DNA of 64,000 nt from Nocardioidaceae bacterium. GTDB lineage: Bacteria > Actinomycetota > Actinomycetes > Propionibacteriales > Nocardioidaceae. The position numbers and the translations under genes were made by a program. Positions 16,856 through 25,966 of this stretch are shown here, one piece after another; within the stretch, counting starts at the first letter, position 1; each line of letters opens with the position of its first letter. A model generated the notes under the pieces. The model was not told the origin of the DNA. It did not search any database and worked only from the letters and a program-made list of their open reading frames with translations. The stretch lies in assembly GCA_017744365.1 (NCBI GenBank), contig JAGIBL010000008.1, forward strand, positions 83,884-147,883, written 5' to 3'.

Positions 16856-18145
16856 TCAGTTCCAGATCCGCACGTAGTCCACGCGCGTGCTCGACGCGTG
16901 CGGTGCCACCGCGGGGTCGTACTCGTTGCCCGAGGCCCCGAAGGCTTGGGTCAGCGCCAGGTAGAACGGGCTGTCGAAGGGCGCGTTCGGGTGGTCGGCC
17001 GGCGCGTTGGTGGCGATGTAGTTGTCGACGAGGCAGAGGGTGCCGTTGACCTGGATCGTCAGCCGCCCGGGCTCCCAGAGCAGCGTGTAGGTGTTGTACT
17101 CGCCGGCCCGGATGAAGCACTTGTGCGCGGTGTAGATGTTGGTGTTCGTGGCGTAGCTGATCGTGTACGGGTCGAACAGGTAGTGGATCACCGGGACGTT
17201 GAGGTAGGCGTAGTTGCTGTAGAACTCGCCGAAGTCGATCTCGCCGGACGCCGGGTGCTGCACGCCGTACTTCAGCTGGTCGACAGGCCAGAGCCAGAAG
17301 GTCTCCTGCAGGCCCTTGCCGCTCCACGAGGGCACCTTCGCGCGCACCTCGAACCGGCCGTAGGTCTGGGCGAACGTGCCGAGGTGGCTGACCATCCCGG
17401 AGACCAGGCTCGCCTGGCCGCCGCCGCAGGACACCGGCGTGTCGAGCGCCAGCGCGCTGAGCACCAGGTCGCCGTCGCGGACCGCGATGGTGTCGGGGGA
17501 GTCGGTGAAGCAGGACGGCTGCGTGCTGGTGCCGGTCGCGAGCTTGGCCGCGCTGCTGCGTTGCGGGACCCAGTACCGCCGGTCCAGCGTGGTCCCGTCG
17601 AACTCGTCGTCGTACGTGCACACCCAGCGGCGGCCGTCGGGTCGCTGGGGGTCGTCGTCGCCGCCGCACAGGCCACGGGCCGGGGCGGCCGTGAGCGGAG
17701 CCGGTCCGGTCGCCGCCGTCACCCGAACGGCGAAGGGCTCGCTGCTCGCGGCGCGGTGCCGCGTGGTCGCCGGCAGCCGGACCCGGAAGGTGTACGACTC
17801 GGGCTCCTCCGGCGTGGTCGTGAACGACGCCGTCTCGTCCGCGGCGACCCGGTCGGAGTCGGTCGCGGTCCAGGTCTCGCCGTCGAGCACCTCGAGGATC
17901 GCGATCTCCCCGGTCGTCTCGGCACCGTCGACGGTGAGCCGGATCCGCGCCTGCTCGCCGAGGGCGATGGTCTCCGGTGCCTCGGTCACCAGCGCCGGCA
18001 GCGGAAGCCCCGACGCCGTGGGCGTGCTGGGGTCGGGCACCTGGGCCTGTGCTGGAGCCGACAGCGGGCCGGCGCCGGCGAGCAGGCAGGCGACACCGAG
18101 GGCGATGGCCGTCACGCCCTGGGCCCGAGAACCGGTGCGCGCCAC
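16856..18145 (-). CDS. Secreted glycoside hydrolase family 16 (beta-glucanase-like)
   Basis: A 429-residue exported protein with a signal peptide ending near APAQAQ. Residues ~45-150 form an Ig-like beta region. The GH16 catalytic domain fills the C-terminal half, with the signature GEIDFGEF providing nucleophile and acid/base glutamates (ExDxxE). GH16 enzymes hydrolyse beta-1,3/1,4-glucans or galactans; the substrate cannot be settled by eye. It is convergent with the helicase gene, with stops 10 bases apart, and divergent from the DUF1326 gene. Confidence 0.9.
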   Translation of the reverse strand: MARTGSRAQGVTAIALGVACLLAGAGPLSAPAQAQVPDPSTPTASGLPLPALVTEAPETIALGEQARIRLTVDGAETTGEIAILEVLDGETWTATDSDRVAADETASFTTTPEEPESYTFRVRLPATTRHRAASSEPFAVRVTAATGPAPLTAAPARGLCGGDDDPQRPDGRRWVCTYDDEFDGTTLDRRYWVPQRSSAAKLATGTSTQPSCFTDSPDTIAVRDGDLVLSALALDTPVSCGGGQASLVSGMVSHLGTFAQTYGRFEVRAKVPSWSGKGLQETFWLWPVDQLKYGVQHPASGEIDFGEFYSNYAYLNVPVIHYLFDPYTISYATNTNIYTAHKCFIRAGEYNTYTLLWEPGRLTIQVNGTLCLVDNYIATNAPADHPNAPFDSPFYLALTQAFGASGNEYDPAVAPHASSTRVDYVRIWN

Positions 18146-18325
18146 GGACCCCTAGTGCCCGCGACGGCCGCCGGGCATGCCAGATAGTCAGGTCGGGTCT
18201 CCCGCACGACCCTGTCCCAGGCATACGCTCGCCCCAGAGCCGACCGCGCCGGCCGGCGAGACACCCCACGACGGGCCTCGGGTCCCGCCTGCACCAGATC
18301 TTCGCCCGATCTGAAGGGAATCCCC

Positions 18326-18931
18326 ATGACGTGGGAGATCCAGGGAACCTACTTCGAGAACTGCAGCTGCGACATGATCTGCCCCTGCTCGACGTCGGGA
18401 CTGACCGTCGCCGCCGACACTGACCGGTGCACGGTGGCACTCGCGTTCCACATCGACGAGGGCACCTCCGACGGTGTCGACCTGGCCGGCCGTACCGTCT
18501 GCATGCTCGCCGACGCCCCGGCGATGATGACCGACGGCAACTGGAAGGCCGCCCTGCTCATCGACGACCAGGCGTCGGAGGACCAGGTGAACGCGCTCAA
18601 CGCCATCTTCGGCGGGCAGGTCGGCGGACCGCTGGCGGACCTCGCCCCGCTGATCGGCGAGATGGTCGGCGGTGGCCCGGCGCCGATCGAGTACACGAAC
18701 GACGGCTTCCAGCACAGCGTGAAGATCGGTGACCTGGTCGACGTCACGGTGGTCGACTTCGTCTCGCCGATGGACTCCACCGGCAAGGGCATCCGCGTCA
18801 GCGGCGTCGGCTTCCCGGCCGACACCCTCGCCGCCGGCACCGCGACCACGGCGACGGTGAACGCGTTCGGCCTGACCTGGGACACCAGCGGGAAGAACTC
18901 CTTCTCCGCGCCGTTCGCCTGGTCGGCCTGA
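18326..18931 (+). CDS. DUF1326 domain protein
   Basis: A 201-residue soluble protein beginning WEIQGTYFENCSCDMICPCS, the Cys-rich opening typical of DUF1326, which may bind metal. ATG 18326 is preceded by GAAGGGAAT. DUF1326 genes commonly sit beside DUF2182 membrane proteins, as here with 3 bases between genes. The biochemical role is unknown. Confidence 0.9.
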   Translation: MTWEIQGTYFENCSCDMICPCSTSGLTVAADTDRCTVALAFHIDEGTSDGVDLAGRTVCMLADAPAMMTDGNWKAALLIDDQASEDQVNALNAIFGGQVGGPLADLAPLIGEMVGGGPAPIEYTNDGFQHSVKIGDLVDVTVVDFVSPMDSTGKGIRVSGVGFPADTLAAGTATTATVNAFGLTWDTSGKNSFSAPFAWSA

Positions 18932-18934
18932 CAC

Positions 18935-19708
18935 ATGGCGGACACGGTTCGTGGAGCGGCCACCCGCTCCACGAGCACCGTCGTTCTCCTCGGCTGCTCG
19001 CTGGCCGCCTGGATCGTGACGGTCTGGTACGCCCTCGACATGCCGGCGGCCCCGGGAACCATGGGGCTCGGCGTGCTCGGGTTCGTGGCGCTGTGGACCG
19101 TGATGATGGCCGCGATGATGCTGCCCTCGATCCACCCGGTGGTCTCGCTCTACCTGCAGCGGTTGCGCAGCGAGCCCTCGCGCCGGGTGCGCGACCTGAG
19201 GACCGGTGCCCTCGTGGCCGGCTACCTCACCACCTGGAGCGTGTTCGGCGTGGTCGCGTTCGGGCTCGCCCGAGCCGGCGGGACCCTCGCCGAGCGGGAA
19301 CCCACCGCTGCCACGTGGGTCGGAGCCGGGGCGCTGGTGGCAGCGGGCCTCTACCAGTTCTCGCCGGTCAAGAACCTCTGCCTGCGCCACTGCCGGTCGC
19401 CGATCACGCTGCTGCTGCACTACGCCAACGTGAAGGGCCGGACCCGGGACCTGCAGGTCGGCGTCCGCCATGGCGCCTTCTGTGTCGGCTGCTGCTGGGG
19501 GCTGATGGTCGTACTCCTCGTCGTCGGGGTGATGAACCTCGCCTGGATGGCCGCGATCGCGGCGGTCGTGCTCGTCGAGAAGACCTGGCGGTACGGCCCT
19601 GTCTTCGCCAAGGTGCTCGGCGTCGCGATCGTGGCCTTCGCCCTGTTCGTGCCGAGCCACCCGGAGCTGCTGCCGGGACTGCACCAGTCCATGGCGATGT
19701 CGATGTGA
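18935..19708 (+). CDS. DUF2182 integral membrane protein
   Basis: A 257-residue protein with about six to seven membrane segments. Family features include MMAAMMLPSIHPVV in an early helix, QFSPVKNLCLRHCRSP in the middle and FCVGCCWGLM later. The Met/Cys-rich membrane residues led to the description predicted metal-binding membrane protein. It is transcribed directly after its usual partner DUF1326. The substrate is unknown. Confidence 0.9.
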   Translation: MADTVRGAATRSTSTVVLLGCSLAAWIVTVWYALDMPAAPGTMGLGVLGFVALWTVMMAAMMLPSIHPVVSLYLQRLRSEPSRRVRDLRTGALVAGYLTTWSVFGVVAFGLARAGGTLAEREPTAATWVGAGALVAAGLYQFSPVKNLCLRHCRSPITLLLHYANVKGRTRDLQVGVRHGAFCVGCCWGLMVVLLVVGVMNLAWMAAIAAVVLVEKTWRYGPVFAKVLGVAIVAFALFVPSHPELLPGLHQSMAMSM

Positions 19709-19828
19709 GTCGCGCGTCTGGGAAAAAGTGAGGGCTTCACCAGGCTTATCAGTGGAAATCATCAGCGGCAACACCGAAGATCGAACCCATCCGCCGGGAC
19801 CGTCCCGGTGTGAGAAGGAGGGATCTCG

Positions 19829-20308
19829 GTGCAGAGGATCTATCGGGCGCGCAAGCGCCTTCTCGGGCTGCTGGCCCTGGTCGTCGCGAGCGTGCTCGTC
19901 GCGCCGCCGGTGATGGCTGCCACCTGGTACAGCGCCAGCTCGCCGCTCAAGGTGTACGACAACCAGGTCGCCCAGGGCTACGCCTACGGTGACTTCAAGA
20001 ACAACAGCGACGTCAGCGCGCGCAGCTACAGCTGGCAGAAGGACCCGCGTCCGGGCGGCAGCGGCATCTACGTCGAGACCAGCTTCTACTTCTACGAGCC
20101 CTGCGGCACCGGGGCCGGCACCGAGTGGTGCTACTCGGCGAAGAAGTCGACCGAGAACACCACCTCGGGCTCCTGGATCGCCGACTACACCGCGCGCTAC
20201 CTGTCGTCGGCCGGCAGTCAGGCCCGCGGCACCATGAAGGTCTGCGAGAACCACAGCTGGGCCTCGGATCCGTGTTCCGCCAAGGTCACCAAGAGCTTCA
20301 GCTACTGA
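19829..20308 (+). CDS. Small secreted Cys-containing protein linked to an ABC exporter
   Basis: A 159-residue protein with a clear signal peptide (hydrophobic run to VMAAT near residue 31). The mature ~128 residues are rich in Tyr, Ser and Gly and contain four cysteines, probably two disulfides. No family recognised. The GTG start follows GAAGGAGGGATC. The stop overlaps the ABC ATPase start (TGATG), so the genes are coupled. A secreted peptide followed by an ATPase and two membrane proteins resembles bacteriocin or signal-protein loci, but that is only a hypothesis. Confidence 0.75.
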   Translation: MQRIYRARKRLLGLLALVVASVLVAPPVMAATWYSASSPLKVYDNQVAQGYAYGDFKNNSDVSARSYSWQKDPRPGGSGIYVETSFYFYEPCGTGAGTEWCYSAKKSTENTTSGSWIADYTARYLSSAGSQARGTMKVCENHSWASDPCSAKVTKSFSY

Positions 20309-21093
20309 TGACCACCCCGGTCCGGGTGCAGCCCGGCGCCGTCCCGTGGGTCGCCGTCACCGGACTGAGCCACCGGTACGACGACCGGCTGGTCCTCGAC
20401 GACCTCACCCTCAGGTTGTCCTCCGGCGTCACCGGCCTGGTCGGCGTCAACGGAGCCGGCAAGACCACGCTCCTGCACGCGATGGCGACGGTGCTGCGCC
20501 CGGACGCCGGCGACCTCGTCGTCGATGGCCAGGACTACCGGCGCGACCTCCTCGGCGTACGACGACGGGTGGCGCTGGCCCCGCAGGTCTTCGCGCCGCC
20601 CGCAGGCATGCGGGTCGAGGAGTTCCTGACCTACCTGGCCTGGATGCGCGGCGTTCCTCGTCGCGAGCGTGCCGCCGCGGTGGCACGTGTCCTGGACGTG
20701 GTCGAGCTGACCGATCGTGCGGACAGCAGGCTCGCCTCGCTCTCCGGCGGGATGGTGCAGCGGGTCAACATCGCCCAGGCGCTGCTGGCCGACCCGGCGC
20801 TGCTGCTGCTCGACGAGCCGATGGACGGCCTCGACCCGGAGCAGCGCGTCCGGATCCGCAAGCTCGTCGACCATCTCGGCGACACCACCTGCGTGGTACT
20901 GAGCAGTCACGTGATGGACGACATCGTGCCCATCGCGGACCGGGTGCTGATGCTCGACGCCGGACGGATCGTCTTCGACGACACCCCGTCCGCTCTCGGT
21001 GAGCTCGGCGCCGGCCTGGTCGCCGCGGGCGCGGGGTTGTCGCCGCACGAGGCCGCGTTCCTGGCCCTGCGGACCACGATCGGCGCGCGGTGA
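20308..21093 (+). CDS. ABC transporter ATP-binding protein
   Basis: A 261-residue ATPase with Walker A GVNGAGKTT, Q-loop region LAPQVF, signature LSGGMVQRV, Walker B LLLLDEPMDGLD and switch His in LSSHVMDD. The architecture is that of antibiotic or lipid exporter ATPases of the CcmA type. ATG 20308 overlaps the upstream stop. It overlaps the following membrane gene by 4 bases (GTGA). It energises export by that membrane subunit. Confidence 0.94.
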   Translation: MTTPVRVQPGAVPWVAVTGLSHRYDDRLVLDDLTLRLSSGVTGLVGVNGAGKTTLLHAMATVLRPDAGDLVVDGQDYRRDLLGVRRRVALAPQVFAPPAGMRVEEFLTYLAWMRGVPRRERAAAVARVLDVVELTDRADSRLASLSGGMVQRVNIAQALLADPALLLLDEPMDGLDPEQRVRIRKLVDHLGDTTCVVLSSHVMDDIVPIADRVLMLDAGRIVFDDTPSALGELGAGLVAAGAGLSPHEAAFLALRTTIGAR

Positions 21094-22337
21094 CCACGAC
21101 GGTCCGGCGTGCCGCGGCTGTGCTGGTCGTCGTGGTCGGGCTGGAGGTCCTGGTCGTCGCCGGGCACGGGACGCCCTGGCGCGGCGAGTGGAACTGGACG
21201 CTCGACCACCTCGTCGGCACCACGGTCCTGACCGGACCCGCGGTCGGTGCGTTCGCGGCCTGGCTGGCGGCCGGCGAACGTTCCCGGGCGACGCTCAACG
21301 ACGGTGCCTTCCGCGGATGGATGGTGCCGGCCAGGATGGCCGCCGTCGCCGCGCTGACCGGGCTCGCCGGGTTCGCTCTCGGGCTGGTCGCCGGCCTGCT
21401 CGCGACGGCGACGGTCCCGCACGGCGGACCGTTCGCAGGCTGGTTCCTCGCGATCGTCCCGTTGCTGCTCGCCTGCTACGCCGCGCTCGGTGCGATCGCG
21501 GGGCACCTGTGGCCTCAGCGGATCGTCGTCGTGCTGGTCGCGCCCGCGCTGTTCCTGCTCGGCACGGCGGCGGCACTCGGCATCGGGCCGAACGTGCTCC
21601 GCCAGGGCCCGACGACCGGCAGCCTGGCGGGGACGACCTGGGACGCCGGGGTGGTCGCCTTCCAGGAGCTCTGCCTGCTCGGAGTCACCCTCGCCGCGCT
21701 GGTCGTTCCCGCGGTGCTGCTCGGAGTCGCCCCGAAGGTTGCGCGCGGGGTCCTGGCCGGGGCACTCGCCCTGGCGGTCGTCGGCGTCGCCGGTCTCGAG
21801 GTCGGGGGCGACTACAGCTTCGTGAGCTCGGGCGAGCGGCCGAGCGCGTGCGCCGAGCGAGCGCCGCGGGTGTGCCTCGCGCCGTCGCACCGGCGCTCGC
21901 TCGGCCCGGTCGCCGGCCAGCTCCAGCGGGTCGGTGCCGTGCTCGCGGACGCGGGAGCCGCGGTGCCGGCGACGTACGTCGAAGAGATCCCCGGCTACCG
22001 CGGCAGTCCCGGCAGCGGCCTGGTCATCCTGCCGGCGCACGCGAACGTCGACCGCTACCCCTTGTTCGCGGCCAGCCACGCCATCGCACTTCCGGCGCCC
22101 TGCCCGGCGTGGTCGGCCGAGAAGCCACCACCGGAGAGCGCCTTCGCGGCGCGCGAGCTGATCGCGTCCTGGGTGCAGACCCGGCTCGGCAACGACCAGC
22201 CGCCGGTGTTCAGCCCGGAGGCCGGCGCATGGCTGCGGTCGGCGCCGGCGGCGACGCAGCAGGACTGGGTGGTGGCCGCGTTCGATGCCCTGCGCAGCTG
22301 CCGCCTCGACCAGATCCGGCTGCCCTGGGATGAGTGA
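21090..22337 (+). CDS. ABC-linked membrane protein with extracytoplasmic C-terminal domain
   Basis: A 415-residue protein. The first ~240 residues contain about six hydrophobic helices. The rest is a soluble domain with several Cys residues that most likely lies outside the membrane. GTG 21090 overlaps the ATPase stop, so it is the probable permease partner. No sequence family recognised. Confidence 0.78.
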   Translation: MTTTVRRAAAVLVVVVGLEVLVVAGHGTPWRGEWNWTLDHLVGTTVLTGPAVGAFAAWLAAGERSRATLNDGAFRGWMVPARMAAVAALTGLAGFALGLVAGLLATATVPHGGPFAGWFLAIVPLLLACYAALGAIAGHLWPQRIVVVLVAPALFLLGTAAALGIGPNVLRQGPTTGSLAGTTWDAGVVAFQELCLLGVTLAALVVPAVLLGVAPKVARGVLAGALALAVVGVAGLEVGGDYSFVSSGERPSACAERAPRVCLAPSHRRSLGPVAGQLQRVGAVLADAGAAVPATYVEEIPGYRGSPGSGLVILPAHANVDRYPLFAASHAIALPAPCPAWSAEKPPPESAFAARELIASWVQTRLGNDQPPVFSPEAGAWLRSAPAATQQDWVVAAFDALRSCRLDQIRLPWDE

Positions 22338-22923
22338 TACCACCCTCGTCCGCGCCTGGCTGGTCGCGCACCGCGCCCTGCCGGCCGGGTACGTCGCGGT
22401 CCTGGTCGCAATCCTGTTCGCGGTCTGGGGTGCGGTCTCGATCCAGGTCTGGGGCGCCGAGCGCGAGGTGCCGCTGTGGGCGCTGGCGCCGGGAACCCTG
22501 GCGATGATCGTCGGCACCACGTTCGACGACCAGGTGCAGCACCCGCCGCCGGCGGCGCCGACCTGGCTCGGCCGGGCCCGCCTCGTCTGGGCGGTGACCT
22601 TGATCGGCGGCGTCACCCTGCTCGCCGTACCGGTCGCCTGGGCACTCGGCGATCCCGCGATCGCCCGGGCATCGGGCGTCCTCGTCGCCGCGTCCTTCGT
22701 GCCCGCGGTCATCGACCTCCGCCTCGGGCCGGTTCTCGGGGCGGCGCTCGACGTCCTCGCGCTCGTGTACGGCGGCAAAGTGGCCGCCGATCGCGGGATG
22801 AGCAGCGTGCTCGCCCAGGTGCCGGGCCCGGCCTGGGTGCTGGTCGGCTCGCTGTCGGCGTTCGGGGTCCTGGTCTACGTCGTGGGCCGGCCGGGCCCGC
22901 GGAAGTGGAGGACACATGGATGA
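22330..22923 (+). CDS. Second membrane protein of the ABC operon
   Basis: A 197-residue protein with about five to six hydrophobic segments, no signal peptide and no motif I know. ATG 22330 overlaps the preceding gene by 8 bases, and the stop overlaps the next gene by 8 bases. It is likely a second permease subunit or accessory protein. Confidence 0.75.
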   Translation: MSDTTLVRAWLVAHRALPAGYVAVLVAILFAVWGAVSIQVWGAEREVPLWALAPGTLAMIVGTTFDDQVQHPPPAAPTWLGRARLVWAVTLIGGVTLLAVPVAWALGDPAIARASGVLVAASFVPAVIDLRLGPVLGAALDVLALVYGGKVAADRGMSSVLAQVPGPAWVLVGSLSAFGVLVYVVGRPGPRKWRTHG

Positions 22924-23479
22924 GTTCTGGAAGTACGTCGGCGGTTCTGTTCACTTCCCGGTCCACGCCGGCGGGTCGCGCTCGGCGCCGAGGTTCCCGA
23001 CGGCGCCGACCAGGCACATCGACGCCGAGGAGCCGGAGTCGTTCGGCAGCCTCGCGACGATGGGGGCCGCCAGCGCCGTCGTCCTCCGGGCCGTCGTCGT
23101 CGCGATCGGGCCCGGGCCGGAGGCCGGTGGCGGCCGGTTCCTGCTGCGGTCGGTGACGCTGCGCCCGGTGGAGCTGGTGAAGGGCGAGGTCGCGACCGCG
23201 CTGGTCCGGTTCGCCGAGGCCGGCTACACCCGTGACGGCACCGGGTTCACCCTCAACGGGGTCGGCTGGAGCCGGGTCGGCGACGAGGGCTGGTACTTCC
23301 TGGCTCGCTCCGGCGACGGCTGGATGCGCCTGGCCTCGTCGGACGGGCGGTTCCTGGTGGCCGGGGCCAGCACCGGGCCGAGTGGTCGTCAGTCCGCAGA
23401 GGACGGACCGTGGCGCGGCTTGGATGCCGGGGAGGTGGACGCGGTCGCCGAGGCCGTGCGCGGGTCCGTCACGACGTAG
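22916..23479 (+). CDS. Uncharacterised protein, member 2 of the three-copy local family
   Basis: A 187-residue soluble protein. It shares with the products at 12209 and 26609 the ordered blocks VVVAIGPGP, VTLRPVELVKG, a GYTRDGTGFTLNGVGWS-type block and VGDEGWYFL. Unlike member 1 it has no signal peptide or lipobox. It opens with a polar segment and HIDAEEPESFGSL, matched by RIEAEEPVSFGSL in member 3. It overlaps the ABC operon membrane gene by 8 bases. Function unknown. Confidence 0.75.
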   Translation: MDEFWKYVGGSVHFPVHAGGSRSAPRFPTAPTRHIDAEEPESFGSLATMGAASAVVLRAVVVAIGPGPEAGGGRFLLRSVTLRPVELVKGEVATALVRFAEAGYTRDGTGFTLNGVGWSRVGDEGWYFLARSGDGWMRLASSDGRFLVAGASTGPSGRQSAEDGPWRGLDAGEVDAVAEAVRGSVTT

Positions 23480-23509
23480 GACCGACCGGGGCGTGGCATC
23501 CTCCTGCGC

Positions 23510-24682
23510 ATGACCTCTCCCAGGATTCCGCGCGACCCCGACGACAACTATGCGCCGGGCGCGATCACGGCGCGGCAGGAGTTCGTGCGCGAGCACACCG
23601 AGTCCAAGGCCGAGCACGTCGCGCGGTACTCGCTGGACCCGGCCACGCTGCCCGGGAACATCGAGAACTTCTTCGGCGTCGCGCAGGTGCCGCTGGGGCT
23701 GGCCGGCCCGCTGCTGGTCAACGGCGAGCACGCGCAGGGTGAGTTCTTCGTGCCGCTGGCCACCACTGAGGGCACCCTGGTGGCGTCGTACAACCGGGGG
23801 ATGAAGCTGTGCCGGGAGGCCGGCGGGATCACCACGACCGTGCTCGACGACCGGATGCAGCGGGCGCCGGTGTTCTCGTTCGGCAACGCACGCGAGGCGC
23901 GCGCGTTCGGGGAGTGGCTCGACGAGCACGTCGAGGAGATCGCGGCTGCCGCGCAGACCACGACCACCTCCGGACGGCTCGTCGAGATCCAGAAGTTCTC
24001 GGTCTCCAAGCTGCTCTACACCCGGTTCAACTACACCACCGGCGACGCGGCCGGGCAGAACCTGACCGGCAAGGCCACCTTCGCCGCCTGCGCGTGGATC
24101 AAGCAGAACTACCCGGGTGAGCTGCACTTCCTGCTCGAGGGCCAGTTCGCCACCGACAAGAAGACCTCGGTGGTGAACATGCTGCACACCCGCGGCAAGC
24201 GCGTCGTCGCCGAGATCACGCTGCCCGCCGCGCTCGTCGAGGAGCACATGAACGTCTCCACCGACAAGCTCTGGGCGGCGCGGCTCAAGGGCCAGCTCGG
24301 CTCGATCATGTCGGTCACCAACAACAACGGGAACCACTCCGCGAACGGACTCACCGCGATGTTCATCGCCACCGGCCAGGACGTCGCGAACATCGCCGAG
24401 TCCTCGGCGCTCTACGGCTTCTCCGAGCTGCTCCCGAACGGCGACTTCTACGCCTCGGTCACGCTGCCGTCGCTGATCGTCGCCACGTACGGCGGCGGCA
24501 CCGGTCTCGCCACCCAGCGCGAAGGCCTGGAGATGCTCGGCTGCTACGGCGCCGGGAAGGTCCGCAAGCTCGCCGAGATCATGGCCGCCACCGTGCTCGC
24601 CGGCGAGCTCTCGCTGGGCTCGGCCGTGGTCGCCGAGGAGTGGGTGCAGGCGCACGACGACCTGGGACGCAACCGGCCGTAG
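23510..24682 (+). CDS. Hydroxymethylglutaryl-CoA reductase
   Basis: A 390-residue HMG-CoA reductase that makes mevalonate from HMG-CoA using NAD(P)H. Readable landmarks are IENFFGVAQVPLGLAGPL, the catalytic-Glu block TTEGTLVAS, the catalytic-Lys block ATDKKTS, GQDVANIAES for the cofactor site and a C-terminal QAHDDLGRNR with the likely catalytic His. No other mevalonate pathway gene lies in the window, which is notable because most actinobacteria use the MEP route. It is followed by a terminator hairpin. Confidence 0.92.
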   Translation: MTSPRIPRDPDDNYAPGAITARQEFVREHTESKAEHVARYSLDPATLPGNIENFFGVAQVPLGLAGPLLVNGEHAQGEFFVPLATTEGTLVASYNRGMKLCREAGGITTTVLDDRMQRAPVFSFGNAREARAFGEWLDEHVEEIAAAAQTTTTSGRLVEIQKFSVSKLLYTRFNYTTGDAAGQNLTGKATFAACAWIKQNYPGELHFLLEGQFATDKKTSVVNMLHTRGKRVVAEITLPAALVEEHMNVSTDKLWAARLKGQLGSIMSVTNNNGNHSANGLTAMFIATGQDVANIAESSALYGFSELLPNGDFYASVTLPSLIVATYGGGTGLATQREGLEMLGCYGAGKVRKLAEIMAATVLAGELSLGSAVVAEEWVQAHDDLGRNRP

Positions 24683-24689
24683 CCTTCTT

Positions 24690-24718
24690 GCCCGATGTTT
24701 ACAATCGGGCCAAGTTTT
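24690..24718 (+). terminator. Rho-independent-like terminator after the HMG-CoA reductase gene
   Basis: A perfect 7-bp stem GCCCGAT/ATCGGGC with a 7-base loop, extendable by CTT/AAG across one bulge, is followed by TTTT. It starts 8 bases after the stop codon. Confidence 0.7.
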
Positions 24719-24805
24719 GGTGCCCGAATCGCACTCTTGCGTGGACTTCGCCCGGTTGGTCCGGGAGGGTCGGTGACCTTGTCGCATCGCTCTCGGGAGG
24801 TCCCC

Positions 24806-25966
24806 ATGAAGCTGTTCGCCATCCTCGTCGTGAGCCTGGCGCTGCCGTTCGCGGTGGTCGCGCCGGCCCGTGCCTCATCAGATCCGGTCGCGTTCACGGC
24901 GCCGGTGCCGGCGGGTGTCGCGCTGTCCGGCGTGAGCGTGAACCTGGAGCCGAGCGCGGCCACGGTGAAGAGGCTGGGCAACGGAGAGTCGGCGGCGCTG
25001 CGCCGGCTGCCGGCCTCGGCGCTGTCGCTGTCCGGTTCGTCGCTGTCCGGCGGGACCTTGCGGGTGCGGCTGGCGCCGTCGGTCGTGCCTCCTGCGTACG
25101 TCGACCCCGGCGGTGTCGTGACCTTCGAGGTGGTGGCGCTCGGCAGTGGCGGGACCGCGACCTGGGCCACGACGACCTCAGCCCGCGCGGTCCGGACCGG
25201 GGCCGGGGTGCGGTGGGTCGACGCGGAGGCGGCGGTGCGGGTGGAGCGCGGCGCGCGGGGGATCCCGGCGTACGACGGGCGCACGCGTCCGGCGAGGGCG
25301 GGGGAGATGGCCCTGCTGAGCCGGCGCGCGGGGTCGGAGCGAGGGGCGGCCGGGAACTGCGTGGGGGTGAATCCGCGGAAGAAGCAGGTCGACGAGAAGC
25401 TGGTGTGGACCACGATCGGAACCACGTATGCCGTCGGGCAGTCGTCGGCGTGGATGTACGTCGACTCCTCCAAGGGCGCGACCTACGGGCTGGCCGCCAG
25501 CGGGTCCGGCAAGTACGGGACCTGGCAGCTCTCCGGCACCCGAAAGATCAGTGGTGGGTGGGGCTTCGAGTGGGATCCCGCGCGGGGCTCGCGGAGCTAC
25601 CAGAAGCAGATCGAGTACCGGAAGTATCGCTACCAGTTCCTCGATTCGCGATGCGATCACTACGCCTGGGAGCCGCTCGTGGAGACTGGCGGCGTCGGAG
25701 CGAAGACGGACATCGCCAGGCCCGACTTCAAGAACTGTGTGCCCGTGCTGCCCGGCAAGTGGTGGCGCGATCGCAGCGACGGATTTGCGTACTCCTACGG
25801 GGGCGCGGTGAAACTCCACGCACTCCTGGGCATCGACCTGAGCATCGAGCGCCAGTACTCGAGCTCGCAGCTTCTCAAGTACAAAATCGTCGGTCACCAG
25901 CTGATGTGCGGCAAGGAGAGGCACCCCTCGTACTCCAGCAAGGTGATGGAGAAGAAGCGTGGCTGA
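24806..25966 (+). CDS. Secreted protein of unknown function
   Basis: A 386-residue exported protein. ATG 24806 has GGGAGG at 24795-24800. The signal peptide ends near APARASS. The mature N-terminal region is Val/Ser/Ala-rich. The C-terminal ~200 residues are aromatic, with KYGTWQLSGTRK, GGWGFEWDP, KYRYQF and four Cys residues, suggesting an extracellular beta-sandwich. It overlaps the next gene by 8 bases. No family named. Confidence 0.78.
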   Translation: MKLFAILVVSLALPFAVVAPARASSDPVAFTAPVPAGVALSGVSVNLEPSAATVKRLGNGESAALRRLPASALSLSGSSLSGGTLRVRLAPSVVPPAYVDPGGVVTFEVVALGSGGTATWATTTSARAVRTGAGVRWVDAEAAVRVERGARGIPAYDGRTRPARAGEMALLSRRAGSERGAAGNCVGVNPRKKQVDEKLVWTTIGTTYAVGQSSAWMYVDSSKGATYGLAASGSGKYGTWQLSGTRKISGGWGFEWDPARGSRSYQKQIEYRKYRYQFLDSRCDHYAWEPLVETGGVGAKTDIARPDFKNCVPVLPGKWWRDRSDGFAYSYGGAVKLHALLGIDLSIERQYSSSQLLKYKIVGHQLMCGKERHPSYSSKVMEKKRG

